From contig NW_004955483.1 of NCBI RefSeq assembly GCF_000276665.1, positions 9,559,299 to 9,623,298 on the forward strand: a DNA stretch of 64,000 nucleotides, in the 5' to 3' direction. The DNA is from Chinchilla lanigera. Lineage: Eukaryota > Chordata > Mammalia > Rodentia > Chinchillidae. Below are positions 1 to 57,629 of this stretch, piece by piece. Each line of letters opens with the position of its first letter. Within the stretch, counting starts at the first letter, position 1. The notes below the pieces were generated by a model. It saw nothing but the letters and a program-made list of their open reading frames with translations. It ran no database searches and was not told where the DNA came from. The position numbers and the translations under genes were made by a program.

Positions 1-155
1 CAGGTTTTCTAGGTAGAAATTATTTCATTATTATAATAAAACAATGTTTGATTCAAAATTTGAACAAAATTGTTTTAAATAAATTGTCTGTATACCAGTA
101 CAAGTTTATTGTTTCAGTATACTCGTACTAATAAAATAACAGTGCCAATTGCAAA
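1..155 (+). other. ATXN1: Probable 3' UTR end of ATXN1
   Basis: AT-rich sequence with AATAAA hexamers at about 36, 78 and 130-135. The last is followed 15-20 nt later by CCAATTGCA and then a GT/T-rich stretch at about 156-178, a classical cleavage-site layout on the + strand. In human, GMPR and ATXN1 are convergent neighbours only a few kb apart (established knowledge), which matches this orientation and a ~2.3 kb gap. No coding sequence is visible, so the name rests on synteny. Confidence 0.5.
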
Positions 156-2470
156 TGTGTGGCTTTACTTTTTGTTGGATCCTCAAAGACAAGGCAGAGA
201 AAATGGTGGTGGCAGCTCTTTCTTCCTTGTGCTGTGATCCCATGAATCCTCCCCTGCTGACTTCTGTTGGGAATGGGGCTGTGCTAAAGAAAAGGTTCTA
301 GAACATTCTACGCTAAAACGTCAACGTCCATGTGTCCGTATCCAATGTCTTGTTCCGCTCAGGCCTGTATCTCCTATCTGAATACTGATGTTTATAAATG
401 GTTTTTCTTTTTAAGCATTGGGCAGCTCCACGGGCTCTTGTGATAGAATCAGTGTGTTTCCTACACTTCAGCTGTAAACTGGGTCAGAGGAGGGAAGGCT
501 CACTGGGTTAGGAGCTTCCCTGTGTTTGTCTGCAGAACACCGTGCCACAGGTTTGTGTGGGGCTCAGTCATAAAAACAGGAGGCTCAACAGTTGCCCTGA
601 AAGTCACTCTTCAAGACCCCCTGCCACCAAGCCCATAACCTGGGTGCCATGTGACTTGCATGGATGACGCTTTCAATGTTTTGAGGCCAGCTGTGTCACA
701 GCACACAGCTGGGGGTGCCCCTGATCAATGCAGGCCCTTGAGGTGTCCCCACTGTTAGATTCCAGACTACATGGATGGCTGTCTGGTTACGAATTCAAGG
801 TTAACGCAGGTGAAAGTTAACTTTGGGGTTCGAGTCAAAGTCTTCACCTGGCCCCAGCAAGATGGGAACTCCTTCCCTTCCACAGTCATCTTGGTGAGTT
901 TTGGGGACATGCAACCAGACGTCCCACCACAGCTGCATTAGGGTGTGAATGGATGGGCACTGAGCCAGTGGGGACTGGATGATCCTCAGACCAGACGAGA
1001 AGGACTTGCCCTGTGTCCTCCTCTAGAGCAGCTTTGGCTTAGAGTGGACTGTGCTTTGGCCAAGCCTGCTGAAGCTGTCCCCATCTTCCTTTCCGGCCTG
1101 GCTTCCGTTAGACACTAAGGGACCAGCCAAGTTTGGAGTCTAATGGTGTGACATCACCGGGGACTACACTGATTAGGGGCAAAGACTAGCTGTGTGCTGC
1201 GGGGGGCAGGCCTCGAGTATTGCCTCGTGAAGGTGAATGGCACCAGGGTGATCGCCCTGGCCCACCCCTGCCAGCACAGGGAGCCCAGTGGGGAGGCAGC
1301 GGGGCTACACGCTTGACCTCTGCCCACATCCTGTCTGCTACCTGGGCTGAGGGACGCCCCACCAAGTCCATAACTACTACAAGTGGATAAGACTTGGAAA
1401 GCTAAAGGGAGTGAGGCATTAGTTCTCAGGAAGCCTCTGCTTTAAAATGATCCTCGTGGGTTTTAGGCTTTGCAGTAACTATCTTTACTTCACTAGAAAG
1501 TGGACTGCAAGGGACCTGCCTTCCGTCGTGAAAACGAAGAGCTAGTCGGCAAAGTCTTTACCGAGGTGGGTAAGGCAGCCCAGGTGTCACCCTCCCTGCA
1601 CAGACGGTGGCACGGGAGCCAGGTCTCAGAAAAACGGGGTGCTGGTGACCTCTGGCTACAACAGCAGGAGCGTGGAGTTGGACCTGGTCCTGAAAGACAT
1701 TCCCTTACCACTGCAGCACCTTCCTAAGGGATTTCTTTAAGATTTACTTTTCTTCACATCTCTTCTTCTCCAAACATTTCTGAAGAGTGTCAGTCAGGAG
1801 AGGCTGAGCCTGCACGGAGACAGGCAGGGAGGAGGCGGGGCCCTTGTCGTGACCCTCCTCTCACTCTACCTCCCCCTCTGCCCTCCTAACCTCACTCTCA
1901 TCTCTCAAGTGCAGCCTTTCATGTTTCTATGGCTACAAGAGCAATGCATTAAGAATGGGGGCAGTGGCTTAGATAATTGCTAAAAACTGCTGGGCCTTTA
2001 AATGTTTTCCTTAAAAGACTAAAAACGGGCTTCTACTTCCCCAGCATGATGCTGGGACGAGGCCCTCGGGTCCCTCGGGTCCCTCAGGTCCCTCAGGATG
2101 TCGGGTGATGGATGCCTGCCTCAATAGCACCATTAGGCCCTTTCTCTACTCTAGGCCCGTGCTCGCCTTTCAGAGACAATCTCAGGTCCCTGCTTCATTC
2201 GCCTTGTTAACAAGAAAAGCAGAATACTCTGGCATGCATGAACTTACTCGACCAGTAACTTCAACTCGAGTGTCTAGCACTGAGAGAACCGTGGTGGGTC
2301 CTTTCTCCAAGACAGAGTCACCATCACCAGCCCACTAGCTCACCACTGTCCGGCAGAACCGCATATAAATCCCAGCAAGGGAAAGATGGAAATGCCACTT
2401 TTTAAACCAATGCCTTTTAGGGGGCTGCTGAGCAAAGCCTCTGTTTTCCAGTAGGACTCTACCTGCTCAT
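156..2470. other. Intergenic gap between convergent 3' ends
   Basis: No ORF with recognisable homology and no clear interspersed repeat. The only structure noted is a short tandem array of a 10-base unit (ccctcgggtc type) with about four copies at 2063-2098. Confidence 0.6.
2063..2098. repeat. 10-bp minisatellite, about 4 copies
   Basis: Repeats of a unit reading ccctcgggtc or ccctcaggtc in direct succession. The first two copies carry G and the later ones A at the same position. Confidence 0.8.
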
Positions 2471-2484
2471 TTTTCACACATCAT

Positions 2485-3088
2485 CTTTTATAATCTCTTT
2501 GACAGGGGCCGGCCTGACCAGCTGAGATGGCGAAGGGAAGGAAAAAATGGATGGAGAAAAATAAACTAAACCCAGGATAGGGCCAGCTTCCTAGAAGCAG
2601 CTTTATGCCCTTTTCCAGCCACCAACAGCTGGAGGGGAAGGGACACCGGCTACCTGGACTCAGCCCAGCCCTCCCCAGGGCATCTCCAATGCTGGCAGCC
2701 ACGTGTGCCACTTACCTGGCTAGGAAGGCAGCAGCACTATCTCTAACAACCCCGTGAAACTTGGCTTCTGCAAATGCAAACTCCAGCACTCCATGGAATC
2801 TCAAGATAATAGCATTATATTAAAGGAAAACCATTTTCTTAAAAAAAAAACAAAGGTGCAAGTGAACAATGAGGCTATGAGTCCTGGGCCATTGGCCCAA
2901 TTAGGGCCCTGCATCTGGGCCCCAAGAAGGCACTAGGGAGCCCCAAAGCCTCCAGGCAGCAGGAAGGGGAGAAAGGACGCAGCATTCCACCATTCGGGAG
3001 CAGCCAGCAGCTCTGGAGCGATGGACAGGAGGGAGATGGGAAAAGCGGTGTGCGAGATGGCGGCTTCGGCTCCAGCTTTGTCCCAAGG
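2485..3088 (-). other. GMPR: Probable GMPR 3' UTR
   Basis: Sequence after the TAA. No AATAAA or ATTAAA occurs on this strand in the first 600 nt; the best candidate signal is the variant TATAAA at 2492-2487, giving a UTR of about 600 nt. The boundary is inferred, and a more distal end is possible. Confidence 0.35.
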
Positions 3089-49363
<46,275 letters not shown>

Positions 49364-49770
49364 GGTGCGCGAGGCTCCTTCCCCAAGCGAAGGTGACAGC
49401 AGCGCGGGGCCCGGGCGCGTGCGTGGCGCAGGGCTTGGGTGCTCAGCCAGCAGCTGCCGGGTTCTCCCGCGGGTCCGCGCACGCCGAGCTCTTAAACCCG
49501 CCCCTGCCACCCGGCGCCCTGGGCCCCGCCCCGCCCTCGGCCCCGCCCCGGCCGGTGGAGGCGCGCTGCGGGCAGGACTGCGGCCAGCTCTCCCTCCCCC
49601 GCCGTGCGTAATCCTGCTGCGTGCGGTGAGCAACGCCCTGTTACCGCGGTGCCCAATAGGGAGGGGACCTGTGTGTGACTGCCTTCTGTCCGAGGGCCAC
49701 TCCTTGAGAGGTACGCCGCGTGCCAGAGGAGAAACACTTGGGAGCTTGCACAAACCGGTGGGAAAGAGAC

Positions 49771-49838
49771 TGCGGTGCAGCTCGGTGGTTGAGTGCCTGC
49801 CTTGCCTGCCTGAGGCCCTGCATTGAAAGCATGCGGGA
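49771..49838 (+). repeat. Old ID-like SINE upstream of GMPR
   Basis: gcggtgcagctcggtggttg, ctgccttgcctgcctgaggc and cctgcattgaaa follow the ID layout. Lies about 300 bases upstream of the inferred GMPR start. Confidence 0.55.
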
Positions 49839-50506
49839 CAGAGACAGTAGGCAGGTATTTATTTAACAGCATTATGTAGACCATTTTTGGATGCCCTTTA
49901 AATTTCAGGTCTTGTTTGTATTTTTTTTTTAAGTGAAATCATCTATAATCACCTCAGACCCTGGCATTGGAGAGATGCAGGGCTCCCTGGGTCACCAGTG
50001 ATGGGAGTTTATTTTTAGTTCACTTGACCTTGCTGAGCACCTACTGTCCACGCAGTCTGCACCATCGCTCAGAACAACCCAGTGAAAACAGGGACCATTT
50101 TTCAGATAAGGATAATTGAGGCTCATGCAAATGAAATAGCTTGCCTAAGTCCCAGAAAATTAAATATGAATCAAATCTCTTAATCCTTAAAACTTTGTAC
50201 TACAACTTTTCACTGCTTTTGTTCTAGGAGCCTAAGCTCTGCCTAAGTTTAAATCTGGTTTGGCTACTTTCTAGCTGCGTGACCTTGGGAGAGTCACTTA
50301 ATTTCTCTGACTCAGTTTTCTTGGAGGTTAAAGGGAAGCGTTTAAATCTATCCCAGGTTTTTGTGAGAATTAAATTGTGTGTGTGTGTGCGTAAGCACAG
50401 TGTATATTTCATAGTCAATAAATGGTAGCTGATTGGAGTCACATGTTACCTATGTACATGATGCTTTATTGTCTCATGTTGCTAACTACACAGACAGAAA
50501 TCTCTT

Positions 50507-50830
50507 TCATTTTCTTGCAGGTCTCTGCGATTTCCAGCTATTTTCAATGAATTTCAGTAGCTGACCATAAGATAGAGCATTATTCTCATCCTGATACAAA
50601 TGTTTGCAAATGATAAAGCTTAGCTCATACCTCTTGCTCTTACTATCTTTGCCAACAGGAAGTTCATGAAGTTCATGAAGTTTCTTGAAGGAAATGAAAT
50701 TATGCAAGAGAATGAAAGTAATCACAATTAGCCCAGCCAATGAAATACGTATGACCCTTATCAAATCTGTGGAAGTTGGCTCTACACACCCTTTATTCAG
50801 AGTAGTGGTCTTGAGTTCCTTAAAGACAAG
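50507..50830 (-). pseudogene. Orphan TM-and-tail exon-like ORF, Ig-receptor-like
   Basis: On the minus strand an acceptor-like ttattccttgtctttaag precedes an open frame of about 100 codons ending in TGA at 50507. It reads a short hydrophilic stem (LKTTTLNKGCVEPTSTD), a transmembrane segment (LIRVIRISLAGLIVITFILL), then a basic tail. A stem ending in a Leu-Ile-Arg motif just before the membrane span recalls leukocyte-receptor-complex proteins such as FCAR/LILR, whose last exon encodes TM plus tail. No Ig-domain exon is visible nearby. It could be a relic, an unknown gene's exon or chance. Confidence 0.25.
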
Positions 50831-51198
50831 GAATAAAAATATAATTACTGTATGATATTATGTTTAAAAATTATACTCTTTAAAGGAAAGAAAAGAGAAC
50901 CTTGTTACACATCCACTGACAGCAGAGGTGGGAGAGAGCTTTGTAGACATTGTCACACCCACTTTCTTAAGGACAACCTTCTTAGGTTGTCTTTGCTCTT
51001 ATACCCTTGGATAGTGTATCTGTTGGTTTCTCACTCCCAACCCCCACCTTACTATTGGAAGAGACAGATGTTTACACATTCTCTTCCCTCTCCTTCTAGA
51101 ATTTTCCATCATAGCTGCCTCCTCAGACACAAAATCATACTCCTTGATCAGTGTGAGTCCACACTAACTTAGCAGAGTCTAAATTGGTATGGCTCTTC

Positions 51199-51295
51199 TT
51201 TTTTGTTTTGTTTTGTTTTCTGGTACTGGGAATCGAACTTATGACCTCACACTTGCCAGGCAGGCACTGTGCCACTGAGCTAAATCCCCAGCCCC
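51199..51295 (-). repeat. ID SINE with perfect target-site duplication
   Basis: Inverted ID body (ctggtactgggaatcgaact, then gccactgagctaaatcccca) with a TTTTG-rich tail. Flanks ttggtatggctcttc at 51184-51198 and 51296-51310 are identical. Confidence 0.95.
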
Positions 51296-51344
51296 TTGGT
51301 ATGGCTCTTCCACACCAACTTAGGCTCTGCTATAGTTTGGCTCT

Positions 51345-51650
51345 TAAACATCTCTAAAAGTCCATATGTTGAAGGTTTAACACTAATGGGAAATGATGGA
51401 AGCTTTAGGGGTGGGGCCTAGTAGAAGGATATTAGATCACAGGGACGTGTTCTTGGAAGGGCTATTGGACTCCATCCTCTCCTCTTTTTCCTGTTTCCCA
51501 GCCACTGTGAAGTATCTCCACCTACCAGGTGCTCCCCACCATGATGTTCTGGCTCTCCACAGACCCAGATGCAATGGGGCCAATTAACCATGGACTGAAA
51601 CCTCTGAATCTGTAAGCCAAAGTGAACCTTTCTCCCTTATAAACTGATTA
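51345..51650 (+). mobile_element. Solo LTR, MaLR-like
   Basis: aagtccatatgttgaaggtt, ggggtggggcctagtagaag, ccatggactgaaacctctga, gtaagccaaagtgaaccttt and tataaactgattatcttggt follow the MaLR LTR order. Confidence 0.75.
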
Positions 51651-51654
51651 TCTT

Positions 51655-52135
51655 GGTGCTATGGTTTGCTTCAAAAACATCCCCTAAAAAGCTCATGTGT
51701 ACTGATTTTTGGAAGGTGATTAGATCAGGGGACACAAAATACACCAGTGGACTAATCCATGGATGAGTTTATAGCTGAATCTGCTATTAGGAGGTAGGAC
51801 CTGGTTAGAACAGTAGGTCCCTGGGGCCATGACCTAGAAGGTGTCCATTTTTTGTCCCCATTGTATTTTGTCCTTTCTCTCCGACTCTTTCCTTCTTGCT
51901 GTGCTTCACAGCTGCCACAAGGTAAGCAGCTTTCCTCTGTCATGCCCTTCCACAGGATGTTTCTGCCTTGCCACAAGCCTAAAAGCCATGGAGCCAGTTG
52001 ACCATTCATTAAAACTTCTGAAAACCAGAGCCAAAATAAACCTGTCAAGGTTCAAGTTCTTCATGTCAGATATGTTGTCACAGTGACGCTCAGATATTTT
52101 GTTGTAGCAACAGGAAGCTGACTAACAACAGACTC
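51655..52135 (+). mobile_element. Second solo LTR, MaLR-like, abutting the first
   Basis: tgctatggtttgcttcaaaa starts it; it continues with ggaggtaggacctggttaga, gagccaaaataaacctgtca and ttttgttgtagcaacaggaa, ending near gactaacaaca. It lies end-to-end with the LTR at 51345 but differs in sequence. Confidence 0.75.
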
Positions 52136-52279
52136 CTATAAAGCCTTTGCCCTGGTACATATTTCTGCTTTTCAGTTCACAGACACCAGATTAATATACC
52201 TGTCAACACAAGGACTTGTGACTGACTAGATGGAGCCATAGAAGATATCCAGAATCTAAACTGCTAATATTATATTATA

Positions 52280-52466
52280 CAGTGGTACCTCAGTTCACGA
52301 ACTTAATTCTTTCCATGATTCTGGATGCAAAGTGAATTGGACAAGAACCAAATCAAATTCAGTGGTTAGATTCAGTGTTGACCTTATGGGGAAATCTAAT
52401 TTAGTTCTCATCCAGTTTAGTTTGCAGCCAGAATCATGAAAAAGTTTGTGAACTGAGGTACCACTG
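52280..52466. mobile_element. Palindromic Tc1/mariner-type MITE
   Basis: 187 bases. Starts CAGTGGTACCTCAGTTCACG and ends with the near-perfect inverse (GTGAACTGAGGTACCACTG). Second-layer inverse pairs (ccatgattctgg / ccagaatcatg) continue inwards. TA duplications flank it at 52278-52279 and 52467-52468. No coding capacity. Confidence 0.92.
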
Positions 52467-53279
52467 TATAAGGATAGGGTGATCCCCAAAATTACATGGG
52501 AAGATAACCTCCAAAATGAAGTGACATAAACCCCACTTGGTCATGGTACATAATCCTTTTATGTACTGATATATTCAGTTTGCTAATATTTTGAGAATTT
52601 TTGCATCTAAATTCATGAAGGCTGTGTCTATAGTTTTCTTTTGGTGTCTTTATCGGAGTCATAGTGACCTCATAACATGAGTTATATAATGTTCTTTGCT
52701 CCATTTTCTGAAAGAGCTGGTGTAGGATTGGGATTAATTTTTTAATATTTGATAGAATTAGCCAGTGAGCTAAAAAAGACAATTTATTCTTAGTAAATAA
52801 ATCTCTCCCAAGACCCTGAGATAATTAAATTTGAGTAATAAAAGCTTAGATAATTCACAATTATAGTATGCAATATAATGGAAATAAAGAAGAATTTGTG
52901 CATATTTAGTATCTTGTGCTCTTGGAACGCTTGAAAAAATTTGTCCCATTAGGTTAAGAAAACAATCTTCCAATGCCAGTTCAAAATGAATGTTGGAGTA
53001 AATGACTTAGCATACGAAGATAAGGTCCATTGTATTAAGTTTACACTGATTGCTGGAACATTTAAGATAACACAATATTCATGTATTGTGCCTATCAAAG
53101 TTAATAAATTACTTTAGAAAAACTCTACTTGCCAGTGAGTTTCACCAAGCACGCTGATCACTGGGAATCTGACAAAAATGTAAAGTCTCCTGCAGTTGGT
53201 GGGGGGGGACAAGGTTTTGCATCTGACAAGTGCTTGAAGTACCCTGAGTAGCAAAGGGCTAGCTAGCCTATTATCATAT

Positions 53280-53480
53280 TTAGAAATGTAGTCGGAGACA
53301 GCAAGCTAGAAAGTAGTCTTCCATAGATGGGAAGGGGTTGGGGCAAAAGGAGAAGCAAGGGGGAGAGGGCAATGAGATTAAGGAAAAGTAATTAAAATAT
53401 GTTATATGCATGTGCCACTTTAGCAAGACAAATCTCATTCTTCTATGTCATTAATATGTAACAATGAAAAAGAAATCTTT
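53280..53480 (+). mobile_element. L1 3' tail
   Basis: atagatgggaaggggttggg, a purine-rich tract, tgttatatgcatgtgccact and an A-rich end. Same type as the tail at 23063. Confidence 0.45.
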
Positions 53481-53586
53481 CATTTTTATAAATGCAATTT
53501 AAAATCTTTGAAAGTATTTAAGTTTGCACACCAAGGTTATTCAAAAACCTGTTCAAAGTGGTACGGCTAACCTTTGGTAAATAGGA

Positions 53587-53680
53587 TTTTTTTTTTTTTT
53601 TTTTTTTGAGTGCTGAGGTTCAAACCTAGGGCCTTACACATGCTAGGCAAGAGCTCTAATACTGAGCTACCCCTCCAGCC
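53587..53680 (-). repeat. ID-like SINE
   Basis: T-run, gagtgctgaggttcaaacct, catgctaggcaagagctcta, ctgagctacccctccagcc: an inverted tRNA-derived SINE, older than the ID copies with target-site repeats. Confidence 0.8.
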
Positions 53681-53723
53681 TCTAAATAAGACTTCTAAAG
53701 AGACTACCAATGTATGACCTAAC

Positions 53724-54119
53724 CCATGGAGTCCAACTTTTTGGCTTGCCTGGCTTGCTAGGCTCATGCTGCACGAAGAAGAACTCTCTTGGGCAGCTGC
53801 ATATAAAACACATAATATAGTTAAAGTATATGAATGATAAAACTTTCTTTTCTGCACTTTTATTATGGTATGTGACAAAGACAACAACATTAAACACAAA
53901 ACTAGTGGGACATTTGAAACTGCTCTGTGACACTAACGCATCAATATCTGGTTCCATTGTCACTTTGGAAGTCTGCTCCAGGGCACAACAGGACAGCGTC
54001 CTGAAAACGACCACTTAAAAATCACATAATAATGTTAAAAGTTTACAAATCCTATGAAGCCACAGTACTAGCTGTCCAGGGCCACATGCAGCCAGTAGGC
54101 CGTGGGTTGGACATACAAG
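53724..54119. mobile_element. hAT (Charlie-like) non-autonomous element
   Basis: Left end ggagtccaactttttggctt and right end gccgtgggttggacatacaa are inverse at the GTCCAAC core. Internal phrases agggccacatgcagccagta and acataataatgttaaaagtt are typical of Charlie-type MITEs. Exact ends and the 8-bp duplication are not resolved. Confidence 0.6.
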
Positions 54120-54133
54120 TTTTAAAATGTGTA

Positions 54134-54232
54134 CATTTGCTAAAATTGAATAGTAATTGGAGAGAAAAAAGCTCACAATGTCTGGATGGCTACTTGTGTG
54201 AACCAAAACTGCCCCTAGGATATCAAAAGCTC
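54134..54232 (+). repeat. Local repeat, copy A
   Basis: Begins acatttgctaaaattgaata and aligns over about 100 bases with 55703-55803, 1569 bases away. Diverged by scattered substitutions and small indels. Confidence 0.75.
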
Positions 54233-55082
54233 CTATTTAATACCAAATCCTCCATGTGCCAGGCACTGACTGAATGTGTTATATATTTTCTGAGTTCATC
54301 CTCACCTCAACTCTCTCCTCTTTATAGATGAACAGACTGAGGCCCAGAAAGTGTGCTCTCTGTCCCTGAGCTAACTTTGAACCCTATAGTACTGTCCCCA
54401 GGACCTAGTGTCACACCCACACAGTGTCCCCATTCCAGAACTTTCTTAACCTTGGGCCTACAGACCACAAGAGGTTCCCAAGTTCCTGAATGGGAAGTTT
54501 TCACTAACTTCTGGTTGAAATTTAACACTGAACGCAGACCACAGACTATGGTTGGATTAACATTACCTTGACTTTGTCGTCATGAAAACCACAGCTATGC
54601 TCATGCCTCATTACAATCGCTGAAATCTCTCAACTCAAATTCAAAAGTGTAATAGTTCAATTATTGCACCGCTCAATTAAATTGCACTGTTATAGATCTT
54701 GTTGTTTAATGCATTCATAAAGAGTCACATAAATTATGACATTGCAATTTGTTCATATTTTAATACTTCTACCTCAATATAATTAGTTTCCTATATAGTC
54801 TCCAGTCTTCTATTTTATGCATTTAAAAACAACATTCTCAAGTTTGTATGGTTTCAGTCAAATTTCTAAGAAATTTTATTTTTAAAATGTTATACTTAGT
54901 CACTGTGTTTGTATATGCAGGATCAAAAAAAAATTTTTGAGAAATGGTCCAAAGATGTTCTTGAAACCTACGTACCCGCAACTTGTACTACATCAAGGGT
55001 TTTATTTTTATCCATGGAGCCAAGGTTTGTTGTGAAGGGGATTGAAGTGATAAGAGGTGATTCACTCCAAAAAAAAGAATTA

Positions 55083-55181
55083 GGGGCTGGGGATATAGCT
55101 CAGTGGCATAAGCACTTGCCTGGAAAGCGCAAGGTCCTGACTTTGATTACCAGTACCAAAAAAATAAATAAATAAACAAAC
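55083..55181 (+). repeat. ID SINE
   Basis: ggggctggggatatagctca, gcacttgcctggaaagcgca, ttgattaccagtacc and an A-rich aaat-type tail. The flanks share gaattag preceded by A-rich text (55076-55082 and 55189-55195). Confidence 0.93.
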
Positions 55182-55404
55182 AAAAAGTGAATTAGTGAAT
55201 GTATGTGTATAGGGAAAAGAAAAAGAAAGTACCTCTCAGTGATAGGCCAGTGGTTCCACCTGAATCTGAAGCAAGGATTAAAATGAGTATTCACTGCCAG
55301 TCTCTAAAGTGACAGAATTCCTAGCGAGTGATAGTGTCTTCAAAATATTTTCAGGTCCCACAATGGTTCCTTCCAATGAAGGGAGTCCATGTCTCTATTA
55401 TTTG

Positions 55405-55690
55405 TTCATTTTAATAACAGCTTCATGGAGATGTAATTCATCTACCATACAACTCACTTATCTAACATGTATAATTCAGTGGTTTTTAGTTTATTCACAA
55501 CACAATTTTTGAGCTTTTTCATCACCCCCCAAAAAATTCTGTACCTTGTATACCCCTTGCCTGCTTGACCCCCATAGTTTTAGCCATCCTTTTTCTATCC
55601 CTGTGGATTTACCTACCCTGGGCATTTCATTTAAATAAAATCATGCAGTATAGTATGTTCTCTTTTGTGATGAGGCTCACCTATGTACAT
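55405..55690 (-). mobile_element. L1M-type 3' UTR fragment, inverted
   Basis: ataacagcttcatggagatg, acatgtataattcagtggtt, atccctgtggatttacctac, ataaaatcatgcagtatagt. Confidence 0.7.
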
Positions 55691-55702
55691 TTGGACACAT
55701 GC

Positions 55703-55803
55703 ACATTTGCTAAAATTGAATAGTATTTGGGAAAAAACCCTCAGAATGCCTGGATGGACACTTTTGTGTATAAAAACTGCCCTTAGGGACACCAAAAGCA
55801 CTT
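55703..55803 (+). repeat. Local repeat, copy B
   Basis: Second copy of the sequence at 54134-54232; ends near ggacaccaaaagcacttc. Follows an inverted L1M fragment. Confidence 0.75.
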
Positions 55804-56164
55804 CATTCCTTCTTGTCATGGAATAAAAATACTCCAGTCTCCTTAAATTTTGCACTCTAGATGCCTCTGGCCTGTAATTTATCTGGTACTGATAAAAGCG
55901 TTTTCTGAGTGCTGAAAGGCAGAGAATTTTGCCTAGTGGGTGACGTACCTTTGTGACAATCTTTTAAAGGCATTTCTTGATTTAAAATTCTGGGAGGTTG
56001 TGATTTTTTTTTCAAAGTGCTTTAGAAATTAGTGTCTCAACTGTGAGATCACCCAAGAGGAAAGCAGCAGGTAGAACAGGGAGGTCATTAATCTCATGCT
56101 ACAGGGACCGGGCATGAGGTCACACCCCTGCCCTGCATTCCAGATGAAATGGATGCACTTGGCT

Positions 56165-56560
56165 TATCATGGGATATTATGGTTTGTGTCTGCATGTCCT
56201 CTTAAATCCTCATGCAGTCATGGGGTGGGCTTCTAGAGTTTATGATTGATTCATGGTCCAATGTTGGAATTATGGATGTGAGTGCTGCACCTGCCCTGGG
56301 GCAGGTAGTTTGCATACCGTGTAAAGGAGGAAAAGAGTCTGCTTGCCTCTGCTCCTTCCTTTTTGCTCTTGTTGCTTTTGCTGTCTTCTGCTGCTATGAA
56401 CATTTGCCCTCTGCCATGTGCCACCCTGCCTTGGAGCCAGCCAAGTATGGACTGGAACCTCCACAAACTGTAAGCTAAATAAACCTTTCCCTCCTTAATT
56501 CTGGTTGTCAGGTATTTTGTCTCACCAATGAGAGAAAAGTAACCAAAACATGGGGCTTTG
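56165..56560 (+). mobile_element. Solo LTR, MaLR-like (rodent type)
   Basis: gggatattatggtttgtgtc, atggggtgggcttctagagt, gccagccaagtatggactgg, gtaagctaaataaacctttc, tgtcaggtattttgtctcac and gagagaaaagtaaccaaaac in order. Confidence 0.75.
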
Positions 56561-56744
56561 ATTTAGGGCCAAGCAGATATAGAATAGGGGAAAATATTAA
56601 TTCAGCAGGTCCTGGATATAAGGAGAGCAAAATCATTTATTTCTGATTGTCTTCTTCACCTTGCTTACCCTTTGACTCCCCTCTGGCACAATCACACGTA
56701 TGATCTTGAAACATATTATATCTTGACATTCCAAACTGTCAATA

Positions 56745-57025
56745 TCATTACATGCTAAATGCCCCCAATCCAAAAATCTGAAAACTTCCAAAATCTGACA
56801 TTTGGGGACCCATCTGACATGATGCAAATGAAAAATTCCACACTTGACCTCATGTGGTGGGCTACAGTCAAAAGGGAGGCACACTAAACATATTGTAAGT
56901 GAATTTCGTATTGAGGCTTAGGTTGAATCCTCAAAATATCACATTATATGTACACAAATACTCCAAAATCAGAATCCAAAACACTTCTTGTTCTAGACAT
57001 TTTGGATAAGAAATACTCATCCTGT
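56745..57025 (-). mobile_element. Tigger-type DNA transposon fragment
   Basis: ccaatccaaaaatctgaaaa, aaatctgacatttggggacc, ccaaaatcagaatccaaaac and attttggataagaaatactc are the reverse-strand phrases of mammalian Tigger/MER2-type elements. Confidence 0.65.
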
Positions 57026-57629
57026 AAAATAATGTAATCCTAGCAGAGGAAGCAAGCTAACAACCCACAGAAGATATGCTTGGTTTGGCTGGCAGAGTGC
57101 ATTTAACAGTTTTTAGCTAGTTGCCAGTATTTAAAAATTGAAAACTCTGATTGAAAATCTGTTTGGCCAGCTCATATTTAAAAATTGGGAGTCCTGGCCA
57201 CACTGGGCCACCTCTGCCCTCAGAGGCAGACTCTCTGCCAGATACGTCACTGTTGCCCCCTTAGATGGGGCATATGGGTGGCCTCTGTCATACAATCTCT
57301 GGTGAAAAAAGTAATGGTGAGAATAATGCTTCACTTTTCTAGCTTGATTTGTGCAGAAAAGATAAATTCTTTGGAGGGGGTAGGAAAATTTGTGTGTACA
57401 TACATGTGTGTATGTTTATCTAATTAGACAACAGTAGCATTATGAGTGAATTTAGAATAATGAATGTATCACCAAGATGAGAGGATTTGCCTTCAGGACA
57501 TGATTCTACCCTTAAAATAGAATTGGAGATTAAAACCTATGATTGCCTTGTTATTAAGGTAGTTATTCTTACCACGAGTCAAATTAGTCTAGTATAATCA
57601 TCTCATTACTACAAGGGGCTGATCAGACT

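Larger units (their letters stand above)
49651..51180. other. GMPR upstream region
   Basis: Unique-looking sequence with a small (TG)n at about 50378-50391, the SINE at 49771 and the orphan open frame at 50507-50830. Nothing else recognised. Confidence 0.5.

Noticed and set aside
57131..57427. Further ERV coding sequence left of gag
   Set aside because: Frames in both orientations show no capsid, protease or polymerase motifs.
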